6,163 nt of DNA from an uncultured Bacteroidales bacterium (GTDB lineage Bacteria > Bacteroidota > Bacteroidia > Bacteroidales > Marinilabiliaceae), in NCBI GenBank assembly GCA_937892095.1, contig CALAVC010000051.1, positions 1 to 6,163 of the forward strand, in the 5' to 3' direction. The notes under the pieces are model-generated. The model saw only the letters and a program-made list of their open reading frames with translations, did not search any database and had not been told where the DNA came from. Shown here one piece after another: positions 1 through 6,037 of this stretch (its first letter is position 1; every line of letters begins with the position of its first letter). Position numbers and translations under genes: made by a program.

Positions 1-429
1 GTTCGTCGCGTAGGTGCAGCCCTCGAAATAAATCCCGAGCTACTCGGTCGTCACCCGTTCCCTGGTCCCGGACTTGGCATCCGTATACTCGGCGACGTTA
101 CTGCCGAAAAGGTACGCATTCTTCAAGAGGCCGACGACATCTTTATCTCTTCTCTCAAGTCCGAAGGACTTTACGACAGTGTTTGGCAAGCAGGTGTCAT
201 CCTCCTTCCCGTACGCTCGGTCGGTGTCATGGGTGATGAACGCACCTACGAAAACGCTGTTGCTTTGCGTGCCGTCACGTCGACCGATGGCATGACTGCC
301 GATTGGGTTCATCTGCCCTACGACTTCTTAGCACGTGTAAGCAACGACATAATAAATAAGGTCCGAGGCGTGAACCGTGTAGTCTACGACATTAGCTCAA
401 AACCACCTGCAACCATCGAATGGGAATAA
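1..429 (+). CDS. guaA: GMP synthase (glutamine-hydrolysing), C-terminal 142 residues
   Basis: This is the 3' end of guaA; the start lies outside the window. Reading in frame from base 1 to the TAA at 427-429 gives 142 residues. GuaA is the cytoplasmic enzyme that makes GMP from XMP, ATP and glutamine in purine synthesis. The visible part is the end of the ATP-pyrophosphatase domain and the C-terminal dimerisation domain. Its family hallmarks are present: RHPFPGPGLGIRILGDV near the beginning, then VRILQEADDIF, SVGVMGDERTYENAVALRAV, TSTDGMTADWVHLPYDFL, and the near-invariant ending SSKPPATIEWE. The stretch runs to the usual end of the family with no break, so the gene is probably intact. An intrinsic terminator follows 7 bases after the stop, so guaA is the last gene of its unit. 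Identification is nearly certain. Confidence 0.97.
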   Translation, partial: VRRVGAALEINPELLGRHPFPGPGLGIRILGDVTAEKVRILQEADDIFISSLKSEGLYDSVWQAGVILLPVRSVGVMGDERTYENAVALRAVTSTDGMTADWVHLPYDFLARVSNDIINKVRGVNRVVYDISSKPPATIEWE

Positions 430-435
430 AACATA

Positions 436-470
436 AGAGTGTACAAATTTTGTTGTACACTCTTTTTTTT
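436..470 (+). terminator. Intrinsic (Rho-independent) terminator of guaA
   Basis: A perfect 11-bp stem is formed by AGAGTGTACAA (436-446) and TTGTACACTCT (453-463), with a 6-base loop, followed at once by a run of eight T (463-470). It lies 7 bases after the guaA stop and before the next promoter-like box, so it separates guaA from the lpxB unit. Confidence 0.93.
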
Positions 471-483
471 GCTTTTGCGCATA

Positions 484-492
484 TAACTTTGC
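484..492 (+). promoter_or_regulatory. Putative Bacteroidetes-type promoter (-7 box) for the lpxB unit
   Basis: TAACTTTGC matches the Bacteroidetes sigma-ABfr -7 consensus TAnnTTTG, with the common trailing C. It sits between the guaA terminator and the first gene, with about 22 bases to the ATG. No good -33 TTTG box is seen at the expected 19-21 base spacing; the upstream space is taken up by the terminator hairpin and its T-run. The call rests on the -7 box and its position. Confidence 0.6.
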
Positions 493-513
493 GAAAGTAA
501 ATGTTTCTGAAAG

Positions 514-804
514 ATGACAATTGATAGAACTTATATCGGCATAAGCATGGGAGCTGTGCTTCCGTTGCTCACATCGCTATTGTTTTATAAGTATGGCTAT
601 GGAGGCGATTTTGACTATTTCGATTTCCTCTCTGGCATGATGCGTATCCGTGGCACGGCTATGCTCATTGCTGTATGTTGCTTGCCCAATCTTGCTCTTT
701 TCTCCGTCTTTGTTAATATTGAGAAACTAAAAATTTCGCGTGGCATATTCTTGTCAACTCTTGTGTATGCTTTCGCCATTATAGTTCTGAAATTTATTAT
801 CTGA
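514..804 (+). CDS. Small three-helix inner-membrane protein encoded just upstream of lpxB
   Basis: This 96-residue protein has three predicted membrane helices: about residues 8-26, 48-69 and 77-96. Short polar links separate them, including the acidic and aromatic GGDFDYFDF (about 30-38) and the basic NIEKLKISRG (about 68-77). It has no signal peptide cleavage site and no catalytic motif I recognise. The ATG at 514 follows the -7 box by about 22 bases and is the first in frame. Its stop TGA (802-804) overlaps the lpxB ATG by one base, so the two genes are very likely co-transcribed and coupled in translation. From general knowledge, small uncharacterised membrane proteins of this kind, with a CCLPNL-like second helix, occur beside lpxB in other Bacteroidales. 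A role in lipid A synthesis or envelope biogenesis is only inferred from position. The gene call is strong; the function is unknown. Confidence 0.85.
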   Translation: MTIDRTYIGISMGAVLPLLTSLLFYKYGYGGDFDYFDFLSGMMRIRGTAMLIAVCCLPNLALFSVFVNIEKLKISRGIFLSTLVYAFAIIVLKFII

Positions 805-1934
805 TGAATTATTACATTGTTGTAGGTGAGCCATCGGGCGACTTGCATGCCTCAAACCTAATGAAATATTTGGCACAATATGATGCCGAAGCGCAATTCC
901 GTTTTTGGGGTGGCGACCTTATGGCCTCCGTCGGTGGCACACTAGTCAGACACTACAAAGATACTGCAGTTATGGGCGTTTGGGATGTCTTGACTCATTT
1001 GGGCAAAATTCAGAAAAACTTTCGCCTATGTCGCAAAGACATCGCTGCTCACCGACCCGATGTACTCATACTTGTCGACTATCCGGGCTTCAACCTTCCA
1101 ATGGCCGAATGGGCTCATAAGCAAGGTTTGCGCGTGTTCTACTACATCTCGCCAAAAGTTTGGGCTTCAAAAGAATATCGGATTAAGAAGATGAAAAAGA
1201 GCATAGATAGGCTCTATTGCATTATGCCCTTCGAGATAGACTATTTCAAGCGCAATAACTACGACAAGGTTTTTTATTGTGGCAATCCTGTGGTCGATGC
1301 TGTTGGGCAACGGCAACATAAAGACGAAACTTTTGAAGAATTCTGCAGTCGTTGCCGACTCGATTCGCGACCCAAAATAGCCCTCTTGCCCGGAAGTCGT
1401 CAGAGCGAACTGAAATATAATTTGCCCGAAATGCTCCGCCTGACAGACGAGATGCCCGACTATGAATTTGTCATAGCTGGTGCACAATCTTTCTCCTCTG
1501 CCGACTACGAACCATACTTGCAGTCGAAACGCATAAAGGTGCTTTTCGGAGAGACTTATAGCTTAGTAAGTCATGCACGCACTGCCGTAGTTACGTCTGG
1601 CACGGCCACGCTTGAAACAGCTCTTCTCGGTTGTCCACAAATCGTAATGTATCTTATGTGGGGTGGTGCTTTTAGCGATTGGGTAGCGCATTTGTTCATC
1701 AAAGTCCCCTACATAAGCCTTGTCAATCTTATTCTACATCGAGAGACCGTAAGCGAGCTATTCCAAAAGAAATATTCCTACTCTCGTTTGGTTAGTGAGC
1801 TTCGCGAACTTTCTGCCGAAAGCCGACGTAGGCAGAAAATGTTGTCCGATTATTCTGAGCTAAAAGATATTGTAGGTCATGGCAATCCAAGCGAAACGGC
1901 TGCAGCCGATATGGTTGCCGAGTTGCAGAAGTAG
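804..1934 (+). CDS. lpxB: Lipid-A-disaccharide synthase
   Basis: LpxB is a membrane-associated GT19 glycosyltransferase on the cytoplasmic side of the inner membrane. It joins UDP-2,3-diacylglucosamine and lipid X to form the lipid A disaccharide. The 376 residues match the usual family length. Visible motifs are GEPSGDLHAS (8-17), the N-terminal nucleotide-fold signature; VDYPGFNLP (91-99), which holds the conserved Asp; YYISPKVWASKEYRI (113-127); LLPGSRQSE (194-202); TSGTATLET (264-272); and YISLVNLI (303-310). The ATG at 804 is fixed by the GEPSGD motif starting only eight residues in and by the overlap with the upstream stop. Two slight oddities are GEPSGD where most members have GEASGD, and NLILHRETV where many have NL(L/I)AGRE. 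No frame break is seen. The gene ends 8 bp from the stop of a convergent gene, with no hairpin terminator between them. Confidence 0.97.
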   Translation: MNYYIVVGEPSGDLHASNLMKYLAQYDAEAQFRFWGGDLMASVGGTLVRHYKDTAVMGVWDVLTHLGKIQKNFRLCRKDIAAHRPDVLILVDYPGFNLPMAEWAHKQGLRVFYYISPKVWASKEYRIKKMKKSIDRLYCIMPFEIDYFKRNNYDKVFYCGNPVVDAVGQRQHKDETFEEFCSRCRLDSRPKIALLPGSRQSELKYNLPEMLRLTDEMPDYEFVIAGAQSFSSADYEPYLQSKRIKVLFGETYSLVSHARTAVVTSGTATLETALLGCPQIVMYLMWGGAFSDWVAHLFIKVPYISLVNLILHRETVSELFQKKYSYSRLVSELRELSAESRRRQKMLSDYSELKDIVGHGNPSETAAADMVAELQK

Positions 1935-1942
1935 GTCAACTC

Positions 1943-4900
1943 TTATTGTCGAATAGGGAATACGAATAATACCTCGCTGACTGCATTCTTCGTGTTCTCA
2001 AGAGTCAGCGTTCCACCAAGTTCAGCAGCTGATTTCTCTGCAATGCCCAAGCCAATGGCCGATGGCGAGGCGCTGCTGTTATCGGTTCGAGCCAAGACTC
2101 GTACTTGTGCACTATTGGGTTTGTCTGATAGCGAAAGTATAATTTCTACCGCACCTCGTTTGCTCACCGTAGAGTAAGCGTGCAAGAGTAGGGCTATGAG
2201 TGTCTCTGAATATGCAGCCACGCGTATGTGAGCATTTATCTGTCCGTCCTGACATCGAAGTGTAAGGATGATGTTGTTTATTGTCTCGTTCTCGAAAAAT
2301 TCGCAAACAATCCGAGTGTGTTCTTGAAGTTCTATGTCTCGCTCTTTCGATTTGCTATCCGACTTCCCGAAAACGTTTTCTATCATTCGCATGTCGCCAT
2401 GCGTCGACGAGGCCTGTCGTGCAACGACATTGGCAAGGTTGGCACGTATGCTTTGACGGTATGCAATTTCGTTCATTTTCTTCATGCCACTTTGTCTAAT
2501 CCTATCAACAAGACGATAGACCACGTAGCATACAAGTGCAACGACAAGCAAGTAGAGCAGATATTTAAAGGCTGGCGTGCGCCAAACTGGAGGAACTACG
2601 GTTATGTCTATTTCGGAAGCTTCGCCACTAACACCATTGCCAATAGCAGCCCATACGCGTAGCTTATATTCGCCAATGGGTAAGCATGAAAAGTGCACCA
2701 CAGGTTGTGCACCCAAATTAACCACCGGCCCCTTGCCAACCAACTGATAGTAGTAGTTGACGCGCGTTGTCGACACAAAGTCCAATGCCGAAAAATTAAT
2801 GGCAAAAGTATTGTATTTGTATGGTATGCGCAGCTCTTTTGCATAAGGTAGTGCCAACGGACTTACGTCTTCATTGTTGAGTTCTGTCTGGTCTATTCCA
2901 CATAAAGTTACCGAAGGTGCACTCCCTCGGTAGCGTATGTTGTGGGGGCTAAATATGTTCAGGCCGTGTGTGTTGCCAAGCAAGACATCGCCATTGGGAA
3001 GCCTTACTGCGCAACGCACCCCAAATTCGCCAGACAATAGCCCATCTGTGGACGTAAATCGGCGTATTTGATAGTCGTTTGCTCCTTCGTCAGAACTGCG
3101 AGTAGATATGTGAAAAACACCTTTGTTGGTTGTAATGATCATGTCGTCCATACCATCGCTCATGATGGATGTTACTATGCCGTCGAGAGGAATATTGTTT
3201 ATAAAACTGGCGTCTTCATCATCATGAATTTTAATAATGTCCACTCCGTCGCGCGAGCCGAGCCATATCAAGCCACGATTGTCTTCATATGCTTCGGATA
3301 TATATTTTGTCAGGTTTCCTCCGCGTGCACTCAAGTGCGTACTATATAGCGAGCCAGCACTAAATTTCATTCGCCATACGCCACGTGGCGTAAGTGCCAA
3401 AATGTCCGAATTGCGTGTCGCATGCAGTGCCGAGATGTCTTTGTCGGGAACTCGAAAACTCGAAATCATGATACCCGTCGTGGCATCTCTTTGTTGTAGT
3501 TCTTTGCTCGTCGCCACCCACATTATGCCCGATTGGTCTTGTGCAAATGGTCTGCAAAATTGTGTCCAATTTTCTCCTGTCGGAAACTGCTTTATTTGGA
3601 ATGTCGACGGGTCGATTATCGATATTGAGCCACCAGCGTGTGCAACCCATATCTTGCCATCGGTGGTGGAATACATATTAATTATGTGCCATTTATCGCC
3701 AGTGCCAAGCGAAAGTATGCTCATGCGCTCGTATGTGTCGGTGTCGTAGACCTCCACCTCTGTATTGCCGCTGCTGAGCCACAAGCGGTTGTCAACATCG
3801 AGGGTCAGTGCTTTTACTCCTCCTTCGGCCACTTTTTGATGATGACGATTGCCAACGACGCTAAACTTAAACGCCGACGGATTATAGACCGACAATCCGT
3901 CGGAAAGGTAGCCTATCCACACCGAACCTTCTGCATCTGTGCTTGCACAAGTGCAATCGTTGCTCCGTAAAAAACGGTTATCGTCGGTGTTGGCTGTCAG
4001 TCGAACGACACTGTTCGTCTGGCGTCTTATGACGAAAACACCATTCCCCATCGAGGTTAGCCAAATGTTTCGTTCGCTATCTTCTACGATGTCTGTAAGG
4101 TTTAAGTGGTCAGACGAACCCATTAGCTTTTCTGAATCGTAGAGCGACCACCCGTTTCCTGCCTGTTGGCAGTGCCATAGGCTGTCGCCACCACATGATA
4201 TTGCCCAAATGTCGCCCGTCGAATCGCAATACATTCGTTTGGCGCCATTGAGCATTGGCGAGGAATATGCTATTGGCGTGCGAAGCGAACCACCATCGGG
4301 CGACTGACAGCGAACAATTCGACCATGTTCCATAAGAACTGCAACGCCTCCTACCGTCTTGCATATTGCCGAGACGTCGCCATTGTTCGAGGGTAATAAG
4401 ACTTCGATAACCTTGCCCCCATTTTGCGACACGAAACATCTGTTTCGTGTCGTCAGCCAAACGTTTTGTCGTTTGTCTACAACCAAGTGTTTTATGCTGT
4501 CGGGCGCACCCAGACTCTTAAAATATTCTTGTGCAAAATCTGTCTTTTCATATCGCTTGTTCATTACGAAAAAGACGTGTTCAACTTGCGTAAAAAGAGT
4601 GTCGGAGTTGTAGTCTATTATGTTGGATATGAAAAAATGCTCGTTGTTTACAAGCGACACTGCCGTGTCGGAAGAAAAAGATTTTATCTTGTAGCCGTCG
4701 TAGCGGTCTAACCCCATCGGTGTGCTGATCCACAAAAAACCTTTGTTGTCGCGACATATATGGTTTACTTGTCGGTCCGACAGACCTGCGTCTATACCTA
4801 TGTGTCGAAAAGGAAAGTCGGTTATTCCAAAGGAATATATGCATGACACAATCATGCACAATACTGTCGAAAATAGTTTATAGGGAACCTGTCGGTGCAT
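1943..4900 (-). CDS. Two-component-type propeller sensor (Reg_prop / Y_Y_Y) with a degenerate kinase-like C-terminus
   Basis: The 985-residue protein begins with a signal or anchor segment (about 8-25), suggesting export of the following part. Repeated blades of the two-component propeller type then follow, each with a D-x-x-G-x-(I/L/V)-W core: residues about 45-75 (VNHICRDNKGFLWIST), 137-151, 222-235, 268-297, 316-341, 362-386, 407-433, 449-475 and 534-558, with weaker blades to about 655. A Y_Y_Y domain (about 695-768, VNYYYQLVGKG) leads to one membrane helix (about 779-800). The cytoplasmic tail (801-985) ends in AIGLGIAEKSAAELGGTLTL (about 948-967), which resembles the G2 box of histidine-kinase ATPase domains. 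There is no clear H-box; the N-box region (LIALLLHAYS) lacks its Asn; the G1 box and ATP lid are nearly gone. There is no receiver or AraC domain, so it is about 350-400 residues shorter than a full hybrid sensor. In the family the propeller senses glycans or other periplasmic ligands. The ligand here is unknown and the output unclear. Confidence 0.9.
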   Translation of the reverse strand: MHRQVPYKLFSTVLCMIVSCIYSFGITDFPFRHIGIDAGLSDRQVNHICRDNKGFLWISTPMGLDRYDGYKIKSFSSDTAVSLVNNEHFFISNIIDYNSDTLFTQVEHVFFVMNKRYEKTDFAQEYFKSLGAPDSIKHLVVDKRQNVWLTTRNRCFVSQNGGKVIEVLLPSNNGDVSAICKTVGGVAVLMEHGRIVRCQSPDGGSLRTPIAYSSPMLNGAKRMYCDSTGDIWAISCGGDSLWHCQQAGNGWSLYDSEKLMGSSDHLNLTDIVEDSERNIWLTSMGNGVFVIRRQTNSVVRLTANTDDNRFLRSNDCTCASTDAEGSVWIGYLSDGLSVYNPSAFKFSVVGNRHHQKVAEGGVKALTLDVDNRLWLSSGNTEVEVYDTDTYERMSILSLGTGDKWHIINMYSTTDGKIWVAHAGGSISIIDPSTFQIKQFPTGENWTQFCRPFAQDQSGIMWVATSKELQQRDATTGIMISSFRVPDKDISALHATRNSDILALTPRGVWRMKFSAGSLYSTHLSARGGNLTKYISEAYEDNRGLIWLGSRDGVDIIKIHDDEDASFINNIPLDGIVTSIMSDGMDDMIITTNKGVFHISTRSSDEGANDYQIRRFTSTDGLLSGEFGVRCAVRLPNGDVLLGNTHGLNIFSPHNIRYRGSAPSVTLCGIDQTELNNEDVSPLALPYAKELRIPYKYNTFAINFSALDFVSTTRVNYYYQLVGKGPVVNLGAQPVVHFSCLPIGEYKLRVWAAIGNGVSGEASEIDITVVPPVWRTPAFKYLLYLLVVALVCYVVYRLVDRIRQSGMKKMNEIAYRQSIRANLANVVARQASSTHGDMRMIENVFGKSDSKSKERDIELQEHTRIVCEFFENETINNIILTLRCQDGQINAHIRVAAYSETLIALLLHAYSTVSKRGAVEIILSLSDKPNSAQVRVLARTDNSSASPSAIGLGIAEKSAAELGGTLTLENTKNAVSEVLFVFPIRQ

Positions 4901-4919
4901 ACTAACAATTTAAATTTTA

Positions 4920-4951
4920 AGTTCGGAGGACAGAAGCTAGATTCAAGTATC
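4920..4951. repeat. Proposed left terminal inverted repeat of the IS30 element
   Basis: Reading inward, this end starts AGTTCGGA, identical to the inward reading of the right end from 5987. After a 2-base gap it continues ACAG...TC...GTATC, in register with the right end: about 13 of 22 further positions match, ending with GTATC at 4947-4951. AT-rich host-like DNA lies immediately to the left. It is some 10 bases outside the transposase stop, as expected for an IS end. The 2-base gap makes this tentative. Confidence 0.45.
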
Positions 4952-4956
4952 AAGTG

Positions 4957-4964
4957 CAAAACTA
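4957..4964 (-). promoter_or_regulatory. Candidate -7 promoter box inside the IS end, facing the propeller gene
   Basis: On the minus strand this reads TAGTTTTGC, a full match to TAnnTTTG plus the usual C. It is about 57 bases upstream of the propeller gene start, and its first three bases are also the natural stop codon of the IS transposase frame. If active, it would let the insertion sequence drive the neighbouring sensor gene. I see no -33 TTTG at 19-21 bases upstream, so the call is weak. Confidence 0.4.
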
Positions 4965-5902
4965 CGAAATAAGTTCGAAGAAGACCTTCTTGGGCGAATC
5001 GTAGTCGAGTTTTTTCCGCGGCCTCTCATTGATTTCGTACTGGATGGCGAGGAGTCTCTAGTCGGAGAAGTCGTCGAAGTCAGCCTTTTTAGGGATGTAT
5101 TGCCTAACGAGCTTGTTGTAGTTCTCGACGGCCCCCTTCTCCCACGAATGGTAGGGTCTGGCGAAGAAGACCGGCACGCCCAGCTTCCTGGTGACGAAGT
5201 CGTGCCTGGCGAACTCCGGGCCGTTGTCAGTCGTGATGGTCCTGACGACTCCCTTGTATGGCAGGAGCATTGCGACGACGACCTTGGCGACCCCCATGGC
5301 GTCCTTCCCCGAGTGGAGCCTGCGCATCATGCCGAAGTTGGTGCGCCTGTCCGTGATGGTCACAATGGGCTGCCCCTGCGTCCTGCCGATTATCAGGTCC
5401 ATCTCGAAGTCTCCGACCCGCGTCCCGTCGGCCTCTCGGAGATGTCCACCCGTCCCGGGATTGGCGCCCTGTAGTTGTAAAGGTCTCTCCTTCTTTTCTT
5501 TAGCCTGTGCCGCGTGAACGTGTACAGGTCGCCCCCAGCCGCCCTGTCCCGTCTCAGGTAGTCGTACATCGTCTCGACGGAGACCCACTTCCTGCCGACC
5601 CTCGCCATGTAGCCCCTGATCTGCTCCGGAGACCACCGCTTCGAGCGGACCAGGGACTCGAACTCCCGCTTCATGTCGGCGTAGAACGATCTGGGCCTGT
5701 GCAGCCGCTCCCTCCTTCTGCGGCACTCCCTTATGGCACGCTCCGCATCGTAGCTCCTGGCGCGCCCGTTCCTCGATATTTCCATGTAGACCGTGCTGAC
5801 GTGCACGTGCAGCCTGTCCGCGATCATCTTTGGCGTGTTGCCCGCCCTCAATTCTGCAGCAATTTCGTACCTTTGCTGCGAGGTTAACTGATGGTATTTC
5901 AT
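4962..5902 (-). pseudogene. IS30-family transposase, disrupted by a frameshift and an amber codon
   Basis: The protein would bind the IS ends and cut and join DNA by DDE chemistry. Part one starts at 5902 (MKYHQLTSQQRYEIAAELRAG) and has the IS30 N-terminal helix-turn-helix (about residues 5-45, with IADRLHVHVSTVYMEISRNG), running to PIPGRVDISERP near residue 158. There the frame is lost at about 5437-5429. Part two continues in the -1 frame as EADGTRVGDFEMDLIIG and carries the catalytic triad: D in FEMDLI, D in TTDNGPEF, and E in KGAVENYNKLVRQYIPK. This frame meets TAG at 5058-5060 (after DDFSD), yet the family-like tail continues for 31 codons (RLLAIQ...NERPRKKLDY...) to a natural TAG at 4962-4964. 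Repaired, the product would be about 313-315 residues, normal for IS30. No slippery heptamer is seen at the shift, so decay is likelier than programmed frameshifting. High GC marks it as foreign. Confidence 0.88.
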
Positions 5903-5906
5903 AACA

Positions 5907-5914
5907 CAAAGTTA
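5907..5914 (-). promoter_or_regulatory. Candidate transposase promoter -7 box, almost touching the start codon
   Basis: The minus strand reads TAACTTTG, matching TAnnTTTG, and ends 4 bases before the ATG at 5902. Transcription from such a box would start at or next to the ATG, giving a leaderless or nearly leaderless mRNA. A -33 box is not obvious: the expected place is taken by the hairpin at 5925-5942. Alternatively the match is chance in AT-rich sequence and the start codon lies elsewhere, but the IS30 N-terminal motif fits this start well. Confidence 0.4.
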
Positions 5915-5924
5915 GTTAATCTTG

Positions 5925-5948
5925 AGGAGGCGAGAGCCTCCTTTTTTT
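5925..5948 (+). terminator. Intrinsic terminator-like hairpin in the IS leader, oriented against the transposase
   Basis: AGGAGGC (5925-5931), loop GAGA, and GCCTCCT (5936-5942) form a 7-bp stem followed by T's to 5948, a standard plus-strand terminator. It lies inside the right end of the IS, 23 bases outside the transposase start. It would stop transcription running outward, antisense to the transposase. On the minus strand there is no following U-run, so it would not stop incoming transcripts there. Confidence 0.7.
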
Positions 5949-5953
5949 GTGCC

Positions 5954-5987
5954 GATACCGGATCATTTCGACTGTCAGTTCCGAACT
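5954..5987. repeat. Proposed right terminal inverted repeat of the IS30 element
   Basis: Read inward from 5987 on the minus strand, this begins AGTTCGGA and continues ACTGACAGTCG...GTATC, pairing with the left end at 4920-4951 with a 2-base gap. The outermost bases also form a small odd palindrome, CAGTTC-C-GAACTG (5976-5988). A long GC-rich palindrome starts at the very next base, 5988, which supports a sequence boundary here. Confidence 0.45.
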
Positions 5988-6037
5988 GCAGTGGAGTGAG
6001 ACCCCGCTGGCCAGCCAGCGGGGTCTCACTCTACTGC
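5988..6037. repeat. 50-bp GC-rich palindrome next to the IS right end
   Basis: The arms 5988-6010 and 6015-6037 pair over 23 positions with only one G-T mismatch (5993/6032), around the 4-base centre CCAG (6011-6014). The core is GAGTGAGACCCCGCTGG with its exact complement. No T-run follows on either strand, so it is not a standard intrinsic terminator. It could be a strong RNA hairpin, a repetitive extragenic palindrome, a protein-binding dyad, or the palindromic target that attracted the IS. The palindrome is certain; its function is not known. Confidence 0.9.

Larger units (their letters stand above)
4920..5987 (-). mobile_element. IS30-family insertion sequence with a broken transposase
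   Basis: The element is defined by its IS30-type transposase on the minus strand and by imperfect terminal inverted repeats at 4920 and 5987. Those ends give about 1068 bp, a normal IS30-family size. Base composition supports foreign origin: sampled stretches inside run at about 57-67% GC, while samples in lpxB and the propeller gene run at about 40-53%. It lies upstream of the propeller gene and in the same orientation. No clear target duplication is seen (left flank ...ATTTTA, right flank GCAG...), so the exact ends are less sure than the presence of the element. The double lesion in the transposase means this copy cannot move by itself, though it might be moved by an intact relative acting in trans. 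Confidence 0.85.

Noticed and set aside
1935..1942. A shared bidirectional terminator between lpxB and the convergent propeller gene
   Set aside because: Only 8 bases separate the stop codons, and I see no stem with a T-run in or just around the gap.
2228..3970. Several plus-strand open frames of 90-170 codons inside the propeller gene
   Set aside because: They lie opposite a continuous 985-codon frame with clear domains, show no recognisable protein features and have no start signals; they are frame shadows.
4820..4900. The propeller protein as a lipoprotein (IVSC near residue 20 resembles a lipobox)
   Set aside because: The protein has a later membrane helix and a cytoplasmic tail, as sensors of this architecture do; the Cys match is weak and probably incidental.
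5429..5437. Programmed -1 frameshifting in the transposase
   Set aside because: There is no A- or T-rich slippery heptamer at the junction, the spacing between conserved blocks looks shortened, and an additional amber codon downstream points to decay.
5440..5909. The start of a minus-strand frame at 5909 that reads upstream of the DDE part
   Set aside because: Before about 5437 this frame is low-complexity, Arg/Gly/Gln-rich and unlike any IS30 N-terminus, whereas the other frame holds the helix-turn-helix. Only the part after the shift is real.
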